Shown: one piece after another, positions 1-8,734 of the stretch
Layout: each line of letters opens with the position of its first letter
Position numbering within the stretch: position 1 is the first letter of the stretch
Notes under the pieces: model-generated
What the model was told of the DNA's origin: nothing
What the model saw: the letters and a program-made list of their open reading frames with translations, nothing else
Databases searched by the model: none
Translations under genes and position numbers: made by a program
NCBI RefSeq assembly: GCF_003987255.1
Contig: NZ_PIQC01000008.1
Location: forward strand, 111,483-175,482
Reading direction: 5' to 3'
DNA: 64,000 nucleotides
Origin: Idiomarina ramblicola
GTDB taxonomy: Bacteria; Pseudomonadota; Gammaproteobacteria; Enterobacterales; Alteromonadaceae

Positions 1-448
1 CAGAAAAACGATCCAGACCCTCATCATAGGCATCGTTATTGACCTTAAACATGTAGTTGGTGATATCCAGCCAGGTATAAGCATTCTGACTACCACCGTT
101 ATTACTCATAAACTCGCTGTAACCATTCGTGTCAGGGTATTTCTCGGTGCCCAGGAACAGCATGTGCTCTAAATAGTGTGCCATGCCTTGTTGAGTTTCA
201 GGATCCTGTAGTAAGCCAACACCGACGCTTAAAGAAGCTGCTGATTTATCCGTATTCGGATCAGACACCAGCATGATCTCTATATTGTTATCCAGCGTCA
301 GTACGCGATACTCCCGTTGGTCGTTCGGGCTTTTAATGACTTCGCCGGCTACCGCATTTTGAGCCGTGTTGGTTTCGGTAACAGGCTGGCTGCAGCCTGC
401 TGCTAATAGGGCTGAGCTAATAGCGCTCGCGAGTAGTAACTTTTTCAT
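1..448 (-). CDS. M16 (insulinase/pitrilysin-like) zinc peptidase, lipoprotein, 5' part only
   Basis: The N-terminal 149 residues of a gene that runs off the left edge of the window. A lipoprotein signal ends in LLAAGC (Cys19), so the protein should be exported and lipid-anchored. The inverted zinc motif HxxEH is present as HYLEH at residues 91-95, followed by LFLGT and a run resembling the first M16 domain of pitrilysin (protease III). M16 enzymes degrade peptides in a closed chamber; the second, non-catalytic half is not visible here. A periplasm-facing peptide-degrading role is inferred, and it fits the other peptidases nearby at 6299-10777. The start is the ATG whose complement is at 446-448. 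Confidence 0.85.
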   Translation of the reverse strand, partial: MKKLLLASAISSALLAAGCSQPVTETNTAQNAVAGEVIKSPNDQREYRVLTLDNNIEIMLVSDPNTDKSAASLSVGVGLLQDPETQQGMAHYLEHMLFLGTEKYPDTNGYSEFMSNNGGSQNAYTWLDITNYMFKVNNDAYDEGLDRFS

Positions 449-591
449 AGAGTAGGTTCCCTTTAATAATTATAGAACCATAATAGCGAGGATTGCCGGC
501 GTTATTAAAGTACGCCTGTTAACTATTTGTTGACTAATTTGTAACAGATTGTGAGAGTTAAATCACTGAGTTGGATACAGGGATGTTAAAA

Positions 592-1266
592 ATGAAATGG
601 TTTACTTTAATAGGGGCATGCATAGTACTCATCGGTTGTGCCTCTCCGACTGTATTTTTAACGATTGAACGGTTGCCGGAAAAAGATAGGCAAGAATTGG
701 TGACTGCGTTATCTGAGAATGACTTTCAGGTCAAAATAACTTCCAATGTGAGAATTCCGGAGGAATTTCCGGATGTCGTTGTCGCGACTAACCCTGCGAA
801 TGAAGATTTGGCGTTTTTCGATAAACTCGAGCAAGTTATTCGTCAGCAGAATTACTCTCCAGTAAGTTATAAAAAGTTTTATCAGCAAAAGCATTATTAC
901 AAAGGTCGTAATGTGGGGCTTTATATAAGAGGAGACGCTGAAGAGTTAGTCCTTCCTCCTGTACTGCGCGGCAGCGAGGGAACCTGCAATGGTCAACGCA
1001 TGATTCTTGAGTTTCAAAGTAAAACAGAAGTTAGCCTGGACATTGAAGGTGAAGAAATTATTTCTTATACGGGAAGTTATCAACCGATATTGCCTGAGAC
1101 AGTCTACGCTAACTTTAAAGGCGTCGAAGAGCCTGTGACATTTAAGTTTTCGCAGGTTGAGGTAAAAACTTATGCCGGTATGAAAACAGCCGATAAACTG
1201 GTGGTGACTAAAAGCAAAAACACCATACTACCGGTAGGTTGTGAGTTTATGATTATTAACTACTAA
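592..1266 (+). CDS. Lipoprotein of unknown function
   Basis: I do not recognise this 224-residue protein. It begins with MKWFTLIG and a clear lipobox VLIGC (Cys16), so it is very probably a lipoprotein. The remainder is mixed alpha/beta with no transmembrane segment and two further cysteines near residues 139 and 217 that could form a disulfide. Upstream starts exist (TTG at 571, ATG at 583), but AGGG lies about 9 nt before the ATG at 592, and only that start puts a compact signal at the N-terminus. It is transcribed away from the M16 peptidase gene across a 143-bp gap. No function can be assigned. Confidence 0.6.
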   Translation: MKWFTLIGACIVLIGCASPTVFLTIERLPEKDRQELVTALSENDFQVKITSNVRIPEEFPDVVVATNPANEDLAFFDKLEQVIRQQNYSPVSYKKFYQQKHYYKGRNVGLYIRGDAEELVLPPVLRGSEGTCNGQRMILEFQSKTEVSLDIEGEEIISYTGSYQPILPETVYANFKGVEEPVTFKFSQVEVKTYAGMKTADKLVVTKSKNTILPVGCEFMIINY

Positions 1267-1352
1267 CAACCAATTTTATCCATTAGTCGCCAGAGGTTTG
1301 GTATTGTAGTAAATAATGCGTCTTTATTCCCTGCTAACGGAAGGCTCTGAAC

Positions 1353-1691
1353 ATGTCTCTTTTGCTAATAGCCAAAACGCTTGGGCTCTTTTTTATTACA
1401 GCAATTGCTGAGATTATAGGCTGTTACTTACCCTACCTGTGGTTGAAAAAAGATGGAAGCATGTGGCTATTGATTCCCGCGGCTATTAGTTTGGCATTAT
1501 TTGCCTGGCTGCTCACCTTGCACCCGGCCGAAAGTGGCCGAGTTTATGCCGCTTATGGTGGTGTGTATGTGGTAACAGCATTACTTTGGCTAAAAGCGGT
1601 TGAAGGGGCATCGTTATCTACTTACGATGCCATAGGTGCGGCTTTCACTTTAACCGGAATGGCCATAATAGCGGCAGGCTGGAATCATTAG
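1353..1691 (+). CDS. ynfA: YnfA/UPF0060 family small membrane protein
   Basis: A 112-residue, very hydrophobic protein with four predicted membrane helices, the length and topology of the YnfA family (small multidrug resistance-like fold). Family features seen include the [13 protein letters not shown] stretch in the first helix region, [12 protein letters not shown] in the third and [16 protein letters not shown] in the fourth. YnfA homologues have been linked to efflux of cationic compounds; the substrate here is unknown. CGGAAGG lies about 9 nt before the ATG. The stop codon overlaps the end of the convergent SRPBCC gene by 4 bp. Confidence 0.88.
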   Translation: MSLLLIAKTLGLFFITAIAEIIGCYLPYLWLKKDGSMWLLIPAAISLALFAWLLTLHPAESGRVYAAYGGVYVVTALLWLKAVEGASLSTYDAIGAAFTLTGMAIIAAGWNH

Positions 1692-2203
1692 TTTTTCTCA
1701 ATATATTGGCTTAAAGAAGCCAGCTGTTGAGACAGAACGTTGTCCACAATAGGAGCAAGCTTGGTAAAGTCAGTGCTTGGATAACCGCCGACAATATATT
1801 CCAGGGTGACGTTGTTACCTGAAAATTGCAGAGTCATGGTGCCGCTCATGCCCAATGATTGTAACGGACCTAACCCTCCAACTAACCGCAGTGTTTTGTT
1901 TGGCTGTACGTAAGTCACTTCCATGTGCAGTGCTTCATGATCACCGTTAACCTCACAGAAGCAGCCGCCGGCGGTTGCATCAATTGAGAGCTTTGTGGCG
2001 TCACCGAACCAGGTGTGATCGCTAAGCCACCAGTTGCCAACGCTATCGACAAAAGCGTTGTATCCTGTTTTTGCACTCCCTTCAAAGGGTTGCTCAAGTT
2101 TTAATTGAAAGCCGTTCTCTGAAGAGGAAATAACCTCTGCCTTTGTGTTCACTGAAAAGAGAAGTGGGGCGGCTATAGCAGTAACGATAAGTAAATTTTT
2201 CAT
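1688..2203 (-). CDS. Exported SRPBCC-fold protein
   Basis: A 171-residue protein with a Sec signal peptide (cleavage probably after TKA, near residue 22). The mature part resembles the SRPBCC/START hydrophobic-pocket superfamily: [12 protein letters not shown] near the start, GGCFCE in the middle, [14 protein letters not shown], and a C-terminal helix [13 protein letters not shown]. Members bind hydrophobic ligands, but most bacterial members are cytoplasmic, so export is a little unusual. It lies 23 nt downstream of the pirin gene on the same strand and may be co-transcribed with it. The ligand is unknown. Confidence 0.7.
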   Translation of the reverse strand: MKNLLIVTAIAAPLLFSVNTKAEVISSSENGFQLKLEQPFEGSAKTGYNAFVDSVGNWWLSDHTWFGDATKLSIDATAGGCFCEVNGDHEALHMEVTYVQPNKTLRLVGGLGPLQSLGMSGTMTLQFSGNNVTLEYIVGGYPSTDFTKLAPIVDNVLSQQLASLSQYIEKN

Positions 2204-2226
2204 GAGTTATACCCGTAGGATTATTA

Positions 2227-3147
2227 TTAAAGTGTTGGCAGAGGAATGAATTCATCTTCATCGCCAACGACTTTATCGAACCGTTGATTCTGCCAATCCT
2301 TTCTTGCTTGCTCTATACGCTGTTTGTCAGACGACACAAAATTCCAGTTAATAAAGCGGTTACCCAGTGAGCTGCCGCCAATAATGACAATATGCGACGG
2401 CTCTTGCGCTTTAATCACTGGCTGTGCCTCAGGCTTAAATACCACCAATGTTCTTGCGTTTAGTTGTTCACCGTCTGAATTTAGGCAGCCAGAGACGATA
2501 TAAACAGCTAATTCTTCCGCTGCTGGTAACGTCAGTTTTTGACCGGAATCGAAACGTGCTTCCGCATACAAAGTCTCAGATGGGGTGGGTACTGGCGATT
2601 TGACTCCGTAAGCTTCACCTATCATGATTCGAAGCGAAACTCCGTCTGCGTTAACCGACGGAATATCGGCCGATGGGACATGATAAAAGGCAGGGTTCGT
2701 CTGTTCGTGGTGCTCAGGTAACGCTAGCCAGAGTTGCAGGCCATGAAGGCTATGGTCTCGGGCGGTGACTTCCGGGTGTTCTCTTTCCGAGTGCGTCACC
2801 CCTTTGCCAGCGACCATCAGGTTGATATCGCCGGGCTTAATCACCTGATAGCTGCCAATTGAGTCCCGGTGCAGCATTTCACCGTCGAATAGGTAGGTGA
2901 CGGTGGATAGTCCTATGTGTGGGTGTGGTGCGACATTAATGCCTTCTCCTGCCGAAAACTGAGCTGGGCCCATTTCATCAAAGAAAATCCACGGGCCAAC
3001 CATGCGCTTTTGTCGGGTTGGTAGTGCGCGGCGAACATAAAAACCGCCTAAGTCGCTGTCCCGGGGCTCAACAATGACGTCTATTGTTGATGAGGGTTGT
3101 TGACGCGAATCACAACTTTGTTCGGCCTTGTTAAGAGTATTGCTCAT
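2227..3147 (-). CDS. Pirin family bicupin protein
   Basis: A 306-residue pirin. The N-terminal cupin holds the metal-binding set HPHIGLSTVTYLFDGE (His75, His77) and THSERE (His119, Glu121), matching the iron ligands of pirins. Other family signatures are FxxFDEMGP near residue 55 and LHGLQLWLALP near 140. Some bacterial pirins act as quercetinase-like dioxygenases and others bind partner proteins; the sequence does not decide between these. It sits between the DUF3307 gene (38-nt gap) and the SRPBCC gene (23-nt gap), all on one strand, so read-through from satD-DUF3307 is possible. Confidence 0.9.
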   Translation of the reverse strand: MSNTLNKAEQSCDSRQQPSSTIDVIVEPRDSDLGGFYVRRALPTRQKRMVGPWIFFDEMGPAQFSAGEGINVAPHPHIGLSTVTYLFDGEMLHRDSIGSYQVIKPGDINLMVAGKGVTHSEREHPEVTARDHSLHGLQLWLALPEHHEQTNPAFYHVPSADIPSVNADGVSLRIMIGEAYGVKSPVPTPSETLYAEARFDSGQKLTLPAAEELAVYIVSGCLNSDGEQLNARTLVVFKPEAQPVIKAQEPSHIVIIGGSSLGNRFINWNFVSSDKQRIEQARKDWQNQRFDKVVGDEDEFIPLPTL

Positions 3148-3185
3148 GGAACACCTCGGTGAATTTTTGCATTTAATACTAGCAG

Positions 3186-3938
3186 CTAATTCAGTAATGA
3201 CTGAGTGATTAAGCCTATGAGCAAAACAATGGCGAGGCTAGTGATTGTGCCTAGCAAGACATATTCGTGTTTGCTCTCTTCTTTGAATCGCAGAATTGAC
3301 TTTGCCGCAATAACGAGTCCAATAGCGGTAAATTGATTCATTAAAATAAGCGTTAAAATAATAAATCGCTCTAGAATACCAATTAAGGAGCCAGCTTTAT
3401 CCAGTTGTTCATCGGCGTCTTGATTATTACTGTCGACTTTATTTGATAAACGCCAGGGTCGGAGTACGAACTGAATAAGAAGAGAAGTTGGCCTTAAAAT
3501 TAGCAGGTAAGCAAGTGCGACTGCGACAAACTCCAACGTGAGCGCTTCTTGCAGTGTGCCCAGATTGATAAAGGCAAAGTAGCCGAATAGGTATGCCCAG
3601 ACACTGAGAATAACAATTGAGTGTAGCAACTGATCGACGGTAAAACAGAGTAGCGAACCTTTGCATTTAGACAAGCGTGATTTAATGAGATCAATCACGA
3701 AATGAGTGCCACCGATAACGAAACTTGCCCATATCAGAGCGAACTCAAAGCTTGAGGTAAACGACAGAACGATAAGAGCCAGAAAGGTATGAGACCCTGC
3801 GTGCCTAAGGTTTGCCAGTAATGAGACTTTAGCTTCTTTAGAGGACTTACTTTTTATGCTGCGACCGGTTTGCAAATAGAAGTCACCGACAACATGAGCC
3901 AAAATTAACAGAGCCAGTATGACAAAGTGATCAATCAT
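3186..3938 (-). CDS. DUF3307 multi-pass membrane protein, partner of SatD
   Basis: A 250-residue protein with about six hydrophobic stretches, beginning HFVILALLILAHVVGDFYLQT. The His15/Asp19/Gln23 pattern (HxxxDxxxQ) in the first helix is typical of DUF3307. A second polar-in-membrane motif, HFVIDLIKSR, follows near residue 80. Its ATG lies 8 bp inside the 3' end of satD, so the two proteins are almost certainly co-translated. This pairing recurs in bacteria and recalls satD-satE of the Streptococcus sat locus. Its function is unknown; conserved charged residues in the helices suggest a channel, an enzyme or a sensor. Confidence 0.75.
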   Translation of the reverse strand: MIDHFVILALLILAHVVGDFYLQTGRSIKSKSSKEAKVSLLANLRHAGSHTFLALIVLSFTSSFEFALIWASFVIGGTHFVIDLIKSRLSKCKGSLLCFTVDQLLHSIVILSVWAYLFGYFAFINLGTLQEALTLEFVAVALAYLLILRPTSLLIQFVLRPWRLSNKVDSNNQDADEQLDKAGSLIGILERFIILTLILMNQFTAIGLVIAAKSILRFKEESKHEYVLLGTITSLAIVLLIGLITQSLLN

Positions 3939-4572
3939 GATTTAGCTCCTCACGAACCAGTGTCTCAAAATAGTGAATCGAGTCAGCAACAAGTAGATAT
4001 TCACTGCCATTAAGTATTTTTGTCGTATTAGCACGGCTTTTGTTCAGCTTATTTGCCAACTGGGCGTGCGTTTGTGAGTCATCCATTAAATAAAAATAGA
4101 GTGCTTCAGATTGCGTGGATGTTAAAGAGCTAAGATGAGTGTCGAGTAACTTCACAACAATAGGAATATGACGGTTTAACAGTTTGTTTTCCGAGCTAAA
4201 CACGAGGCGATGTGACTTCATTTCATCGAGGTGTTTACCCGATAAAATAAAGGCTTGCCCAGTAGAAGTTTTCACATCCTTTCTTAGATCTTTTACGTTA
4301 CCGATGGCGATACTCTGACGCACGTCGATTTTATAATTATTAGATTTGAGCTTAAGTCGAATCAATATTGCAGCTTTTAAAGCTGCCCGGGGACAAAAAA
4401 AGGTGATTTGAAAAGAGTCGCCCCGGTAGATATCGAAAGTAGCCTTGTTGCTGGCTTCAAAGGAGGTCAGCTCGTTTTTAAGCTGTTTTAGTAGCTCATC
4501 ATAATGCGGTGAACTCAAACTTCGTGAGTCAACGATGTCACCGGTGATAACTGCTATAACGTGCTTCTTCAT
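3931..4572 (-). CDS. SatD family protein: nucleotidyl-cyclase-like N-terminus plus helix-turn-helix
   Basis: The protein has 213 residues from the ATG at 4572; a TTG at 4584 would add four, but GGA 8 nt upstream favours the ATG. Residues 1-140 show TGDIVDS (10-16), YRGDSFQITF (49-58), a long helix AALKAAILIRLKLK and STGQAFILSGKHLDEM (103-118). These resemble, in order, the two metal-binding aspartate sites and the conserved Gx(A/V)xxxxR-L helix of class III nucleotidyl cyclases. Residues 166-186 (QTHAQLANKLNKSRANTTKIL) form a likely helix-turn-helix. SatD family membership is recognition from memory; the cyclase resemblance is my reading. It overlaps DUF3307 by 8 bp and is preceded by a dyad array that may be its own operator. 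Confidence 0.72.
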   Translation of the reverse strand: MKKHVIAVITGDIVDSRSLSSPHYDELLKQLKNELTSFEASNKATFDIYRGDSFQITFFCPRAALKAAILIRLKLKSNNYKIDVRQSIAIGNVKDLRKDVKTSTGQAFILSGKHLDEMKSHRLVFSSENKLLNRHIPIVVKLLDTHLSSLTSTQSEALYFYLMDDSQTHAQLANKLNKSRANTTKILNGSEYLLVADSIHYFETLVREELNHD

Positions 4573-4600
4573 ATGATTGTCCAAATGAGCCGAAAGAAAA

Positions 4601-4674
4601 GTAACCGATTGTAGTTACATTAAAGAATGTAGCCGTTTTTGGTTACTTTTTCAAATGTAACTAAATTGAGTTAC
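4601..4674 (-). promoter_or_regulatory. Three-copy 18-bp dyad array (GTAAC-N8-GTTAC) upstream of satD
   Basis: Three inverted repeats of the form GTAAC-N8-GTTAC occupy 4601-4618, 4629-4646 (first arm GTAGC, one mismatch) and 4657-4674. Their starts are exactly 28 bp apart. The array ends 28 nt before the satD ATG. The regular spacing and identical dyad geometry suggest an operator for a dimeric regulator, with the SatD helix-turn-helix as the obvious candidate. Confidence 0.7.
4626..4654 (-). promoter_or_regulatory. Predicted satD promoter interleaved with the dyads
   Basis: On the minus strand TTGAAA (4654-4649), a 17-nt spacer and TACATT (4631-4626) match 5/6 and 4/6 of the sigma-70 consensus. 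The -35 lies between dyads 2 and 3, dyad 2 fills the spacer, and the predicted start near 4619 abuts dyad 1. This is a classic layout for repression. Confidence 0.5.
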
Positions 4675-4771
4675 ATCTAAGCGACTTTCTGGCGACTCCT
4701 GAAGAGCCGAGCTGTTATGAGTGAAGGGACGATACATGAAAAGCGGTATGAAGGAGTAAGTGGGGGGCTGA

Positions 4772-4796
4772 GGCCCTCTGATTCTCTCAGAGGGCC
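4772..4796 (-). terminator. Stem-loop downstream of gorA
   Basis: A perfect 10-bp stem (GGCCCTCTGA / TCAGAGGGCC) with a 5-nt loop lies 11 nt past the gorA stop. No U-tract follows on the minus strand, so it may be a weak terminator or a 3' stabilising hairpin. Confidence 0.4.
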
Positions 4797-4807
4797 CAGT
4801 ATTTCAG

Positions 4808-6160
4808 TTAGCGTAGAGTAACAAACTCCTCAGCACTGGTTGGATGCAGAGCCACAGTTGAGTCTAAATCGGCTTTCGTCGCACCCATTTTCAGCGCTAC
4901 GGCGAAGCCTTGTAAGATCTCATCCATGCCTTCGCCAATACCGTGAATGCCAACCACTTTTTCTTCCTGACCATGGCAAACCAGCTTAAAGTAGCTGAGG
5001 GCACGGTGTGGGGTGACAGCGTTGTACATTGCCGCGAACGATGACTTGTACACGCTAATGTTGTCTTCACCGTATTTGAGTTTCGCGTCTTCTTCGCTTA
5101 GACCAACGGTACCAATGGTCGGGTGACTGAACACAACGGTAGGAATATTTTCGTAGTCCATGTGTGCGTTGGGCATGTTGTTAAACAAGCGCTCCGCGAG
5201 CAAACGTCCGGCCTTGATAGCGACAGGTGTTAGTGCGGCAGCGCCGGTATTATCGCCAACGGCGTAAATGCCTTGCACGTTCGTATTCTGGAACTTATCG
5301 ACGTTGATATAGCCGTCATTATCCAGTTCTACACCGGTGCACTCTAAATTGATTTTATCGGTGGCGGGTACGCGACCTATTGCCCACACTAAACAGTCCA
5401 CGCCCTCCATTGACTGACCATTTTCAAAGTGCAGCGTTAAGGTGCCATCATCTTGTTTAACCACTTTTTGAACCGTTGTTTCGGTGTGAAGCTCGGGACC
5501 ATCCTGTTTCATGCGCTCTAGCAAGCCGTCGGTAATGTCCTTATCGAACGTGCGCAGTGGCCGGTCACGACGAACCATCAGATGCGTGTCTGTGCCCAGG
5601 GCATGGAAAACACCGGCAATTTCAACCGCAATATAGCCGGCACCAACAACAGCCGCTTTTTTAGGCTGTTCAGTAAGCGCAAAAAAGCCGTCAGAGTCGA
5701 TACCATGCTCAGCACCAGGAATTTCCGGAATCATCGGGCGTCCGCCGGTGGCAATGGTAATGTGGTCAGCCGTAATTTTCTCGCCGTTAACTTCAACCGT
5801 TTTGTGGTCAACGAAGGTGGCAAAGCCTTCAATAAATTCGACACCGTTGCCCTGAAAGCCGCGATGGTAACCGCCGTGAATACGTTCAATATAGGCTTCA
5901 CGATTCTGAACCATGGTGGCCCAGTCGAAGCCTTTTTGTTCAAGGTCGAAGCCGTATGAAGGCGAGTATTTTATGGCTTCGGCAATATGAGCGCCATACC
6001 ACATGACTTTCTTAGGGACACAGCCTAGGTTCACGCAGGTGCCGCCAACCGAGTTCGCTTCAATAACAGCGGCTTTCGCGCCACGAATTGCTGCGCGGTT
6101 GGCTGAGGCAATACCGCCACTACCGGCACCTATCGCAAGATAGTCATAATGTCTGCTCAT
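4808..6160 (-). CDS. gorA: Glutathione-disulfide reductase
   Basis: At 450 residues this has the length of E. coli Gor. The FAD-binding [14 protein letters not shown] starts near residue 11. The redox pair is in [13 protein letters not shown] (Cys42, Cys47). The NADPH-binding region [13 protein letters not shown] is near residue 175 and the second FAD motif YAVGDNTG near 300. The C-terminus carries [12 protein letters not shown] with the catalytic His439 and Glu444. RDRPLRTFD after the second Rossmann fold supplies arginines expected for NADPH preference. It reduces GSSG to GSH in the cytoplasm. It appears monocistronic, with a stem-loop after its stop and the DPP IV terminator upstream. Confidence 0.97.
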   Translation of the reverse strand: MSRHYDYLAIGAGSGGIASANRAAIRGAKAAVIEANSVGGTCVNLGCVPKKVMWYGAHIAEAIKYSPSYGFDLEQKGFDWATMVQNREAYIERIHGGYHRGFQGNGVEFIEGFATFVDHKTVEVNGEKITADHITIATGGRPMIPEIPGAEHGIDSDGFFALTEQPKKAAVVGAGYIAVEIAGVFHALGTDTHLMVRRDRPLRTFDKDITDGLLERMKQDGPELHTETTVQKVVKQDDGTLTLHFENGQSMEGVDCLVWAIGRVPATDKINLECTGVELDNDGYINVDKFQNTNVQGIYAVGDNTGAAALTPVAIKAGRLLAERLFNNMPNAHMDYENIPTVVFSHPTIGTVGLSEEDAKLKYGEDNISVYKSSFAAMYNAVTPHRALSYFKLVCHGQEEKVVGIHGIGEGMDEILQGFAVALKMGATKADLDSTVALHPTSAEEFVTLR

Positions 6161-6204
6161 ACTGCTTAACTCCTGTGCTTAATTCAAAAACTGCGCATAT
6201 CTTG

Positions 6205-6243
6205 AATAAAAACCCCGTATCTTGCAAATAAAGACACGGGGTT
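6205..6243 (-). terminator. Rho-independent terminator of the DPP IV gene
   Basis: Read on the minus strand, AACCCCGTGTCTT and AAGATACGGGGTT form a 13-bp stem with one G-T pair and the loop TATTTGC, followed by TTTATT. It lies about 55 nt past the peptidase stop codon. Confidence 0.75.
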
Positions 6244-6298
6244 GTCATGCTTTTTATACCGATAGAGGCAATCGAAAGATCAGTTTATAACGCTGCTT

Positions 6299-8599
6299 TT
6301 AACGACCATCGGCAGGTAACTGCTCTTTGACGAACTCGGTCATCATAGTACGCAGGTGCAACGTTGTGCCTTCACCTTCGTAAATGCCGTGAGAGCGGTT
6401 CGGGTAGGCAAAAAACTCAAATTGCTTACCGTGTTTAATTAACTCATTCACCAGCCGTTCGCTGCCTTGAAAGTGGACGTTATCGTCTCCGGTACCATGT
6501 ACTAACAATAAGTCACCTTCCAGGTTCTCTGCATGAGTAATCGCCGAGGTTTCCTCATAGCGCTCTGCCGACTCAGGCAACAAACCAGAGTACCGTTCCT
6601 GATAAATGGTGTCGTACAAGGTCAAATCGGGTACCGGTGCTAGCGCCATACCCATGTGGTAAGCATCAGGGTAACGGAATAACGCGTTCAGGGTTTGCGA
6701 ACCACCGCCGCTGTGTCCCCAAATACCGACACGGCTTTCATCAATAAAGTCCCAGCGTTCCAGCATTTGTTGCAACGCATCGTACTGATCGCGAACGGTG
6801 ACAACGCCCAGATTTTTGTAAATAGAACGGCGCCAGTCAAAGCCGCGTGGTGACTTGGTACCACGGTTATCAATAGAGGCCACAATATAGCCCTGCTGCG
6901 TCAGCATGGTGTGCCACAAATACAGTGAGCCACCCCATTTATTGGCCACAGTCTGCCCCCAGGGTTCGCCGTAAACGTAGAACAAAATGGGGTATTCTTT
7001 GCTCGGATCAAAGTCGGTTGGCTTCATAATGTAGCCATCCAGTTCCAGTCCGTCGCGTGCTTCCACACGGAAGAATTCTACCGGCTGCTTCTCAACGCTT
7101 TCAATCGCCTGTTGCACGTCACTGTTGTCCACTACCGTACGAATAGCTTTATGATCCGGCAATGAAATCATCTTGGTAACAGGCACTTGGTTCACAGAGT
7201 GAAAAGTATGTTCTGCGTATTTAGCGTCTTGCGAAATACTGTAGCTGTGGGTGCCTTCCATGCCCGGGGTCAGACGTTCTAAACGACCACTGCCGTCTAA
7301 GCTGGCGCGGAATAAATAGCGTTCTAATGGCGTTTCAGGTGAGGCAATAAAATACACCCAGCCATCTTCTTCGTTCACACGCAGCACTTCGACAACGTCC
7401 CAGTTACCGCGGGTGATGACCGTGGTTCTGCCCGAGTCGCGTTGCACACGATAAATATGACGGTAACCGCTGCGCTCGCTTAGCCAGGTAAATTCGCGAC
7501 CATCATTTAAAAAGTGAATGTCGTCTACATACTCGGCCCACGAGTCGGTATTTTCTCTTAATAATTCCTGGCTACGACCAGTTTCAATGTCACTGATAAA
7601 GGCACGATTTATGTGTTGCTTGCGAGTGAGTTGCTGAATCAATAACTTTTCACTGTTGCCTGCCCAGTTCATACGCACCAGATAATGTTGGCGCGGGTCG
7701 CCGGGAATATCCATCCATTGGGTTTTACCACCGCTGGCGGGCATAACGCCAATGCGCATAGCGGCGTTGGTTTCGCCTACTTTTGGATAAGGAAACTCTT
7801 TTAACGTCGGGTAGAGTTCGTCGGTGTTGTTGATCATGGTGAATACCGGCGTACCCTCTGTGTCCAGCTGCCAGTAAGCAATGTGCTGACCGTCCGGGCT
7901 CCAGCGGAAACCGTCACGCAGGAAGAATTCTTCTTCATTCACCCAGTCAAAGGTGCCGTTCACAATGGTTTCGTTGCCGTCATCGGTCAGAGAGGTAATG
8001 CGAAAACTACCGAGATCCTGTACGTAAATGTTGTTCTGCATAACGTAGGCGACTTTGGTGCCCTGCGGATTAAACTTGGCAAACTGCAGGGTCGACTCGG
8101 GGGCATTACCGCCAAGTTTTCGCAGTTCGTTGCTGCTGCGGTCTAGTACCCAGTAGTCGCCCAGCGTATGAGTACGCCATGAGCGTTTGGTATTGGTGAA
8201 AATAAGCACTTTATCGCCATCGTCAGACCAGACGTAATCGGCAATATCCAGAGCTGAGTCCTTACCTTTCGGGGTAAGCTGTTCGGCGCTGACTAACACG
8301 GTGCGTTCGTTAGTCTCCGGATGATAGCGCACAATATCGCGGCCATCGGCTGAATCAGATTGTTCCAGAGTGGTGTAACCTGAGCCGTTTTTCAACCAAC
8401 GGGTGGGCGCCGGGCGATCAACACGAAACGTATCGCTGGCAAAAATCTTTTCAGATGTGAGCTGGCTACTTCCCGTAACTTCAGCCGGCTTTGATTCTTC
8501 GGCGGGCTGTGTACCACCCAGATTACTACAGGCGCTTAAGGTGATAATGGCCGTAACGCCGGCCATTAAACGCAAAGAGCGAAAAGAGGTGTCAGACAT
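6299..8599 (-). CDS. Prolyl oligopeptidase family S9 peptidase, DPP IV type, lipoprotein
   Basis: A 766-residue protein with a lipobox LSACS near residue 24, a long beta-propeller region (about 50-520) and a C-terminal alpha/beta hydrolase. The catalytic triad is visible: Ser630 in GHSGGG, Asp706 in GTGDDNVHFQ and His737 in RSHGI. NEEEF in the propeller supplies the glutamate pair that DPP IV enzymes use to bind the substrate amino terminus, so release of X-Pro dipeptides is likely. The nucleophile motif has Gly where eukaryotic DPP IV has Tyr (GWSYGG). The enzyme probably works in the periplasm on peptides from protein scavenging. A good terminator follows. Confidence 0.9.
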   Translation of the reverse strand: MSDTSFRSLRLMAGVTAIITLSACSNLGGTQPAEESKPAEVTGSSQLTSEKIFASDTFRVDRPAPTRWLKNGSGYTTLEQSDSADGRDIVRYHPETNERTVLVSAEQLTPKGKDSALDIADYVWSDDGDKVLIFTNTKRSWRTHTLGDYWVLDRSSNELRKLGGNAPESTLQFAKFNPQGTKVAYVMQNNIYVQDLGSFRITSLTDDGNETIVNGTFDWVNEEEFFLRDGFRWSPDGQHIAYWQLDTEGTPVFTMINNTDELYPTLKEFPYPKVGETNAAMRIGVMPASGGKTQWMDIPGDPRQHYLVRMNWAGNSEKLLIQQLTRKQHINRAFISDIETGRSQELLRENTDSWAEYVDDIHFLNDGREFTWLSERSGYRHIYRVQRDSGRTTVITRGNWDVVEVLRVNEEDGWVYFIASPETPLERYLFRASLDGSGRLERLTPGMEGTHSYSISQDAKYAEHTFHSVNQVPVTKMISLPDHKAIRTVVDNSDVQQAIESVEKQPVEFFRVEARDGLELDGYIMKPTDFDPSKEYPILFYVYGEPWGQTVANKWGGSLYLWHTMLTQQGYIVASIDNRGTKSPRGFDWRRSIYKNLGVVTVRDQYDALQQMLERWDFIDESRVGIWGHSGGGSQTLNALFRYPDAYHMGMALAPVPDLTLYDTIYQERYSGLLPESAERYEETSAITHAENLEGDLLLVHGTGDDNVHFQGSERLVNELIKHGKQFEFFAYPNRSHGIYEGEGTTLHLRTMMTEFVKEQLPADGR

Positions 8600-8657
8600 G
8601 ACATTTACCTTTATTCTGATTTATTAACGATTCGATAATACCGTAAAAAACGCAGGA

Positions 8658-8675
8658 AACCACATAAGCGTGGTT
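8658..8675. repeat. Short inverted repeat in the DPP IV/prlC divergent promoter region
   Basis: AACCAC and GTGGTT flank a 6-nt spacer in the 135-bp gap between two divergent peptidase genes. It might be an operator, but the arms are only 6 bp long. Confidence 0.25.
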
Positions 8676-8734
8676 GAAGACTAGCCTAAAGCCCCAATAT
8701 CCACTGTAAGCATTTTGAAAAAATTGAGGTAACA

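Noticed and set aside
4601..4684. The 28-bp periodic dyads as a miniature CRISPR array
   Set aside because: The repeats are only partly conserved dyads with 10-nt gaps, far too short for spacers, and no cas genes are present. An operator explains them better.
4717..4821. A 34-codon plus-strand frame starting ATGAGTGAAGGG between the dyad array and gorA
   Set aside because: It has no clear ribosome-binding site, runs through the gorA stem-loop and into the gorA 3' end, and its composition is unlike a protein.
5582..5959. A 125-codon plus-strand frame inside gorA
   Set aside because: It is the shadow of a strongly conserved minus-strand enzyme and has no family features.
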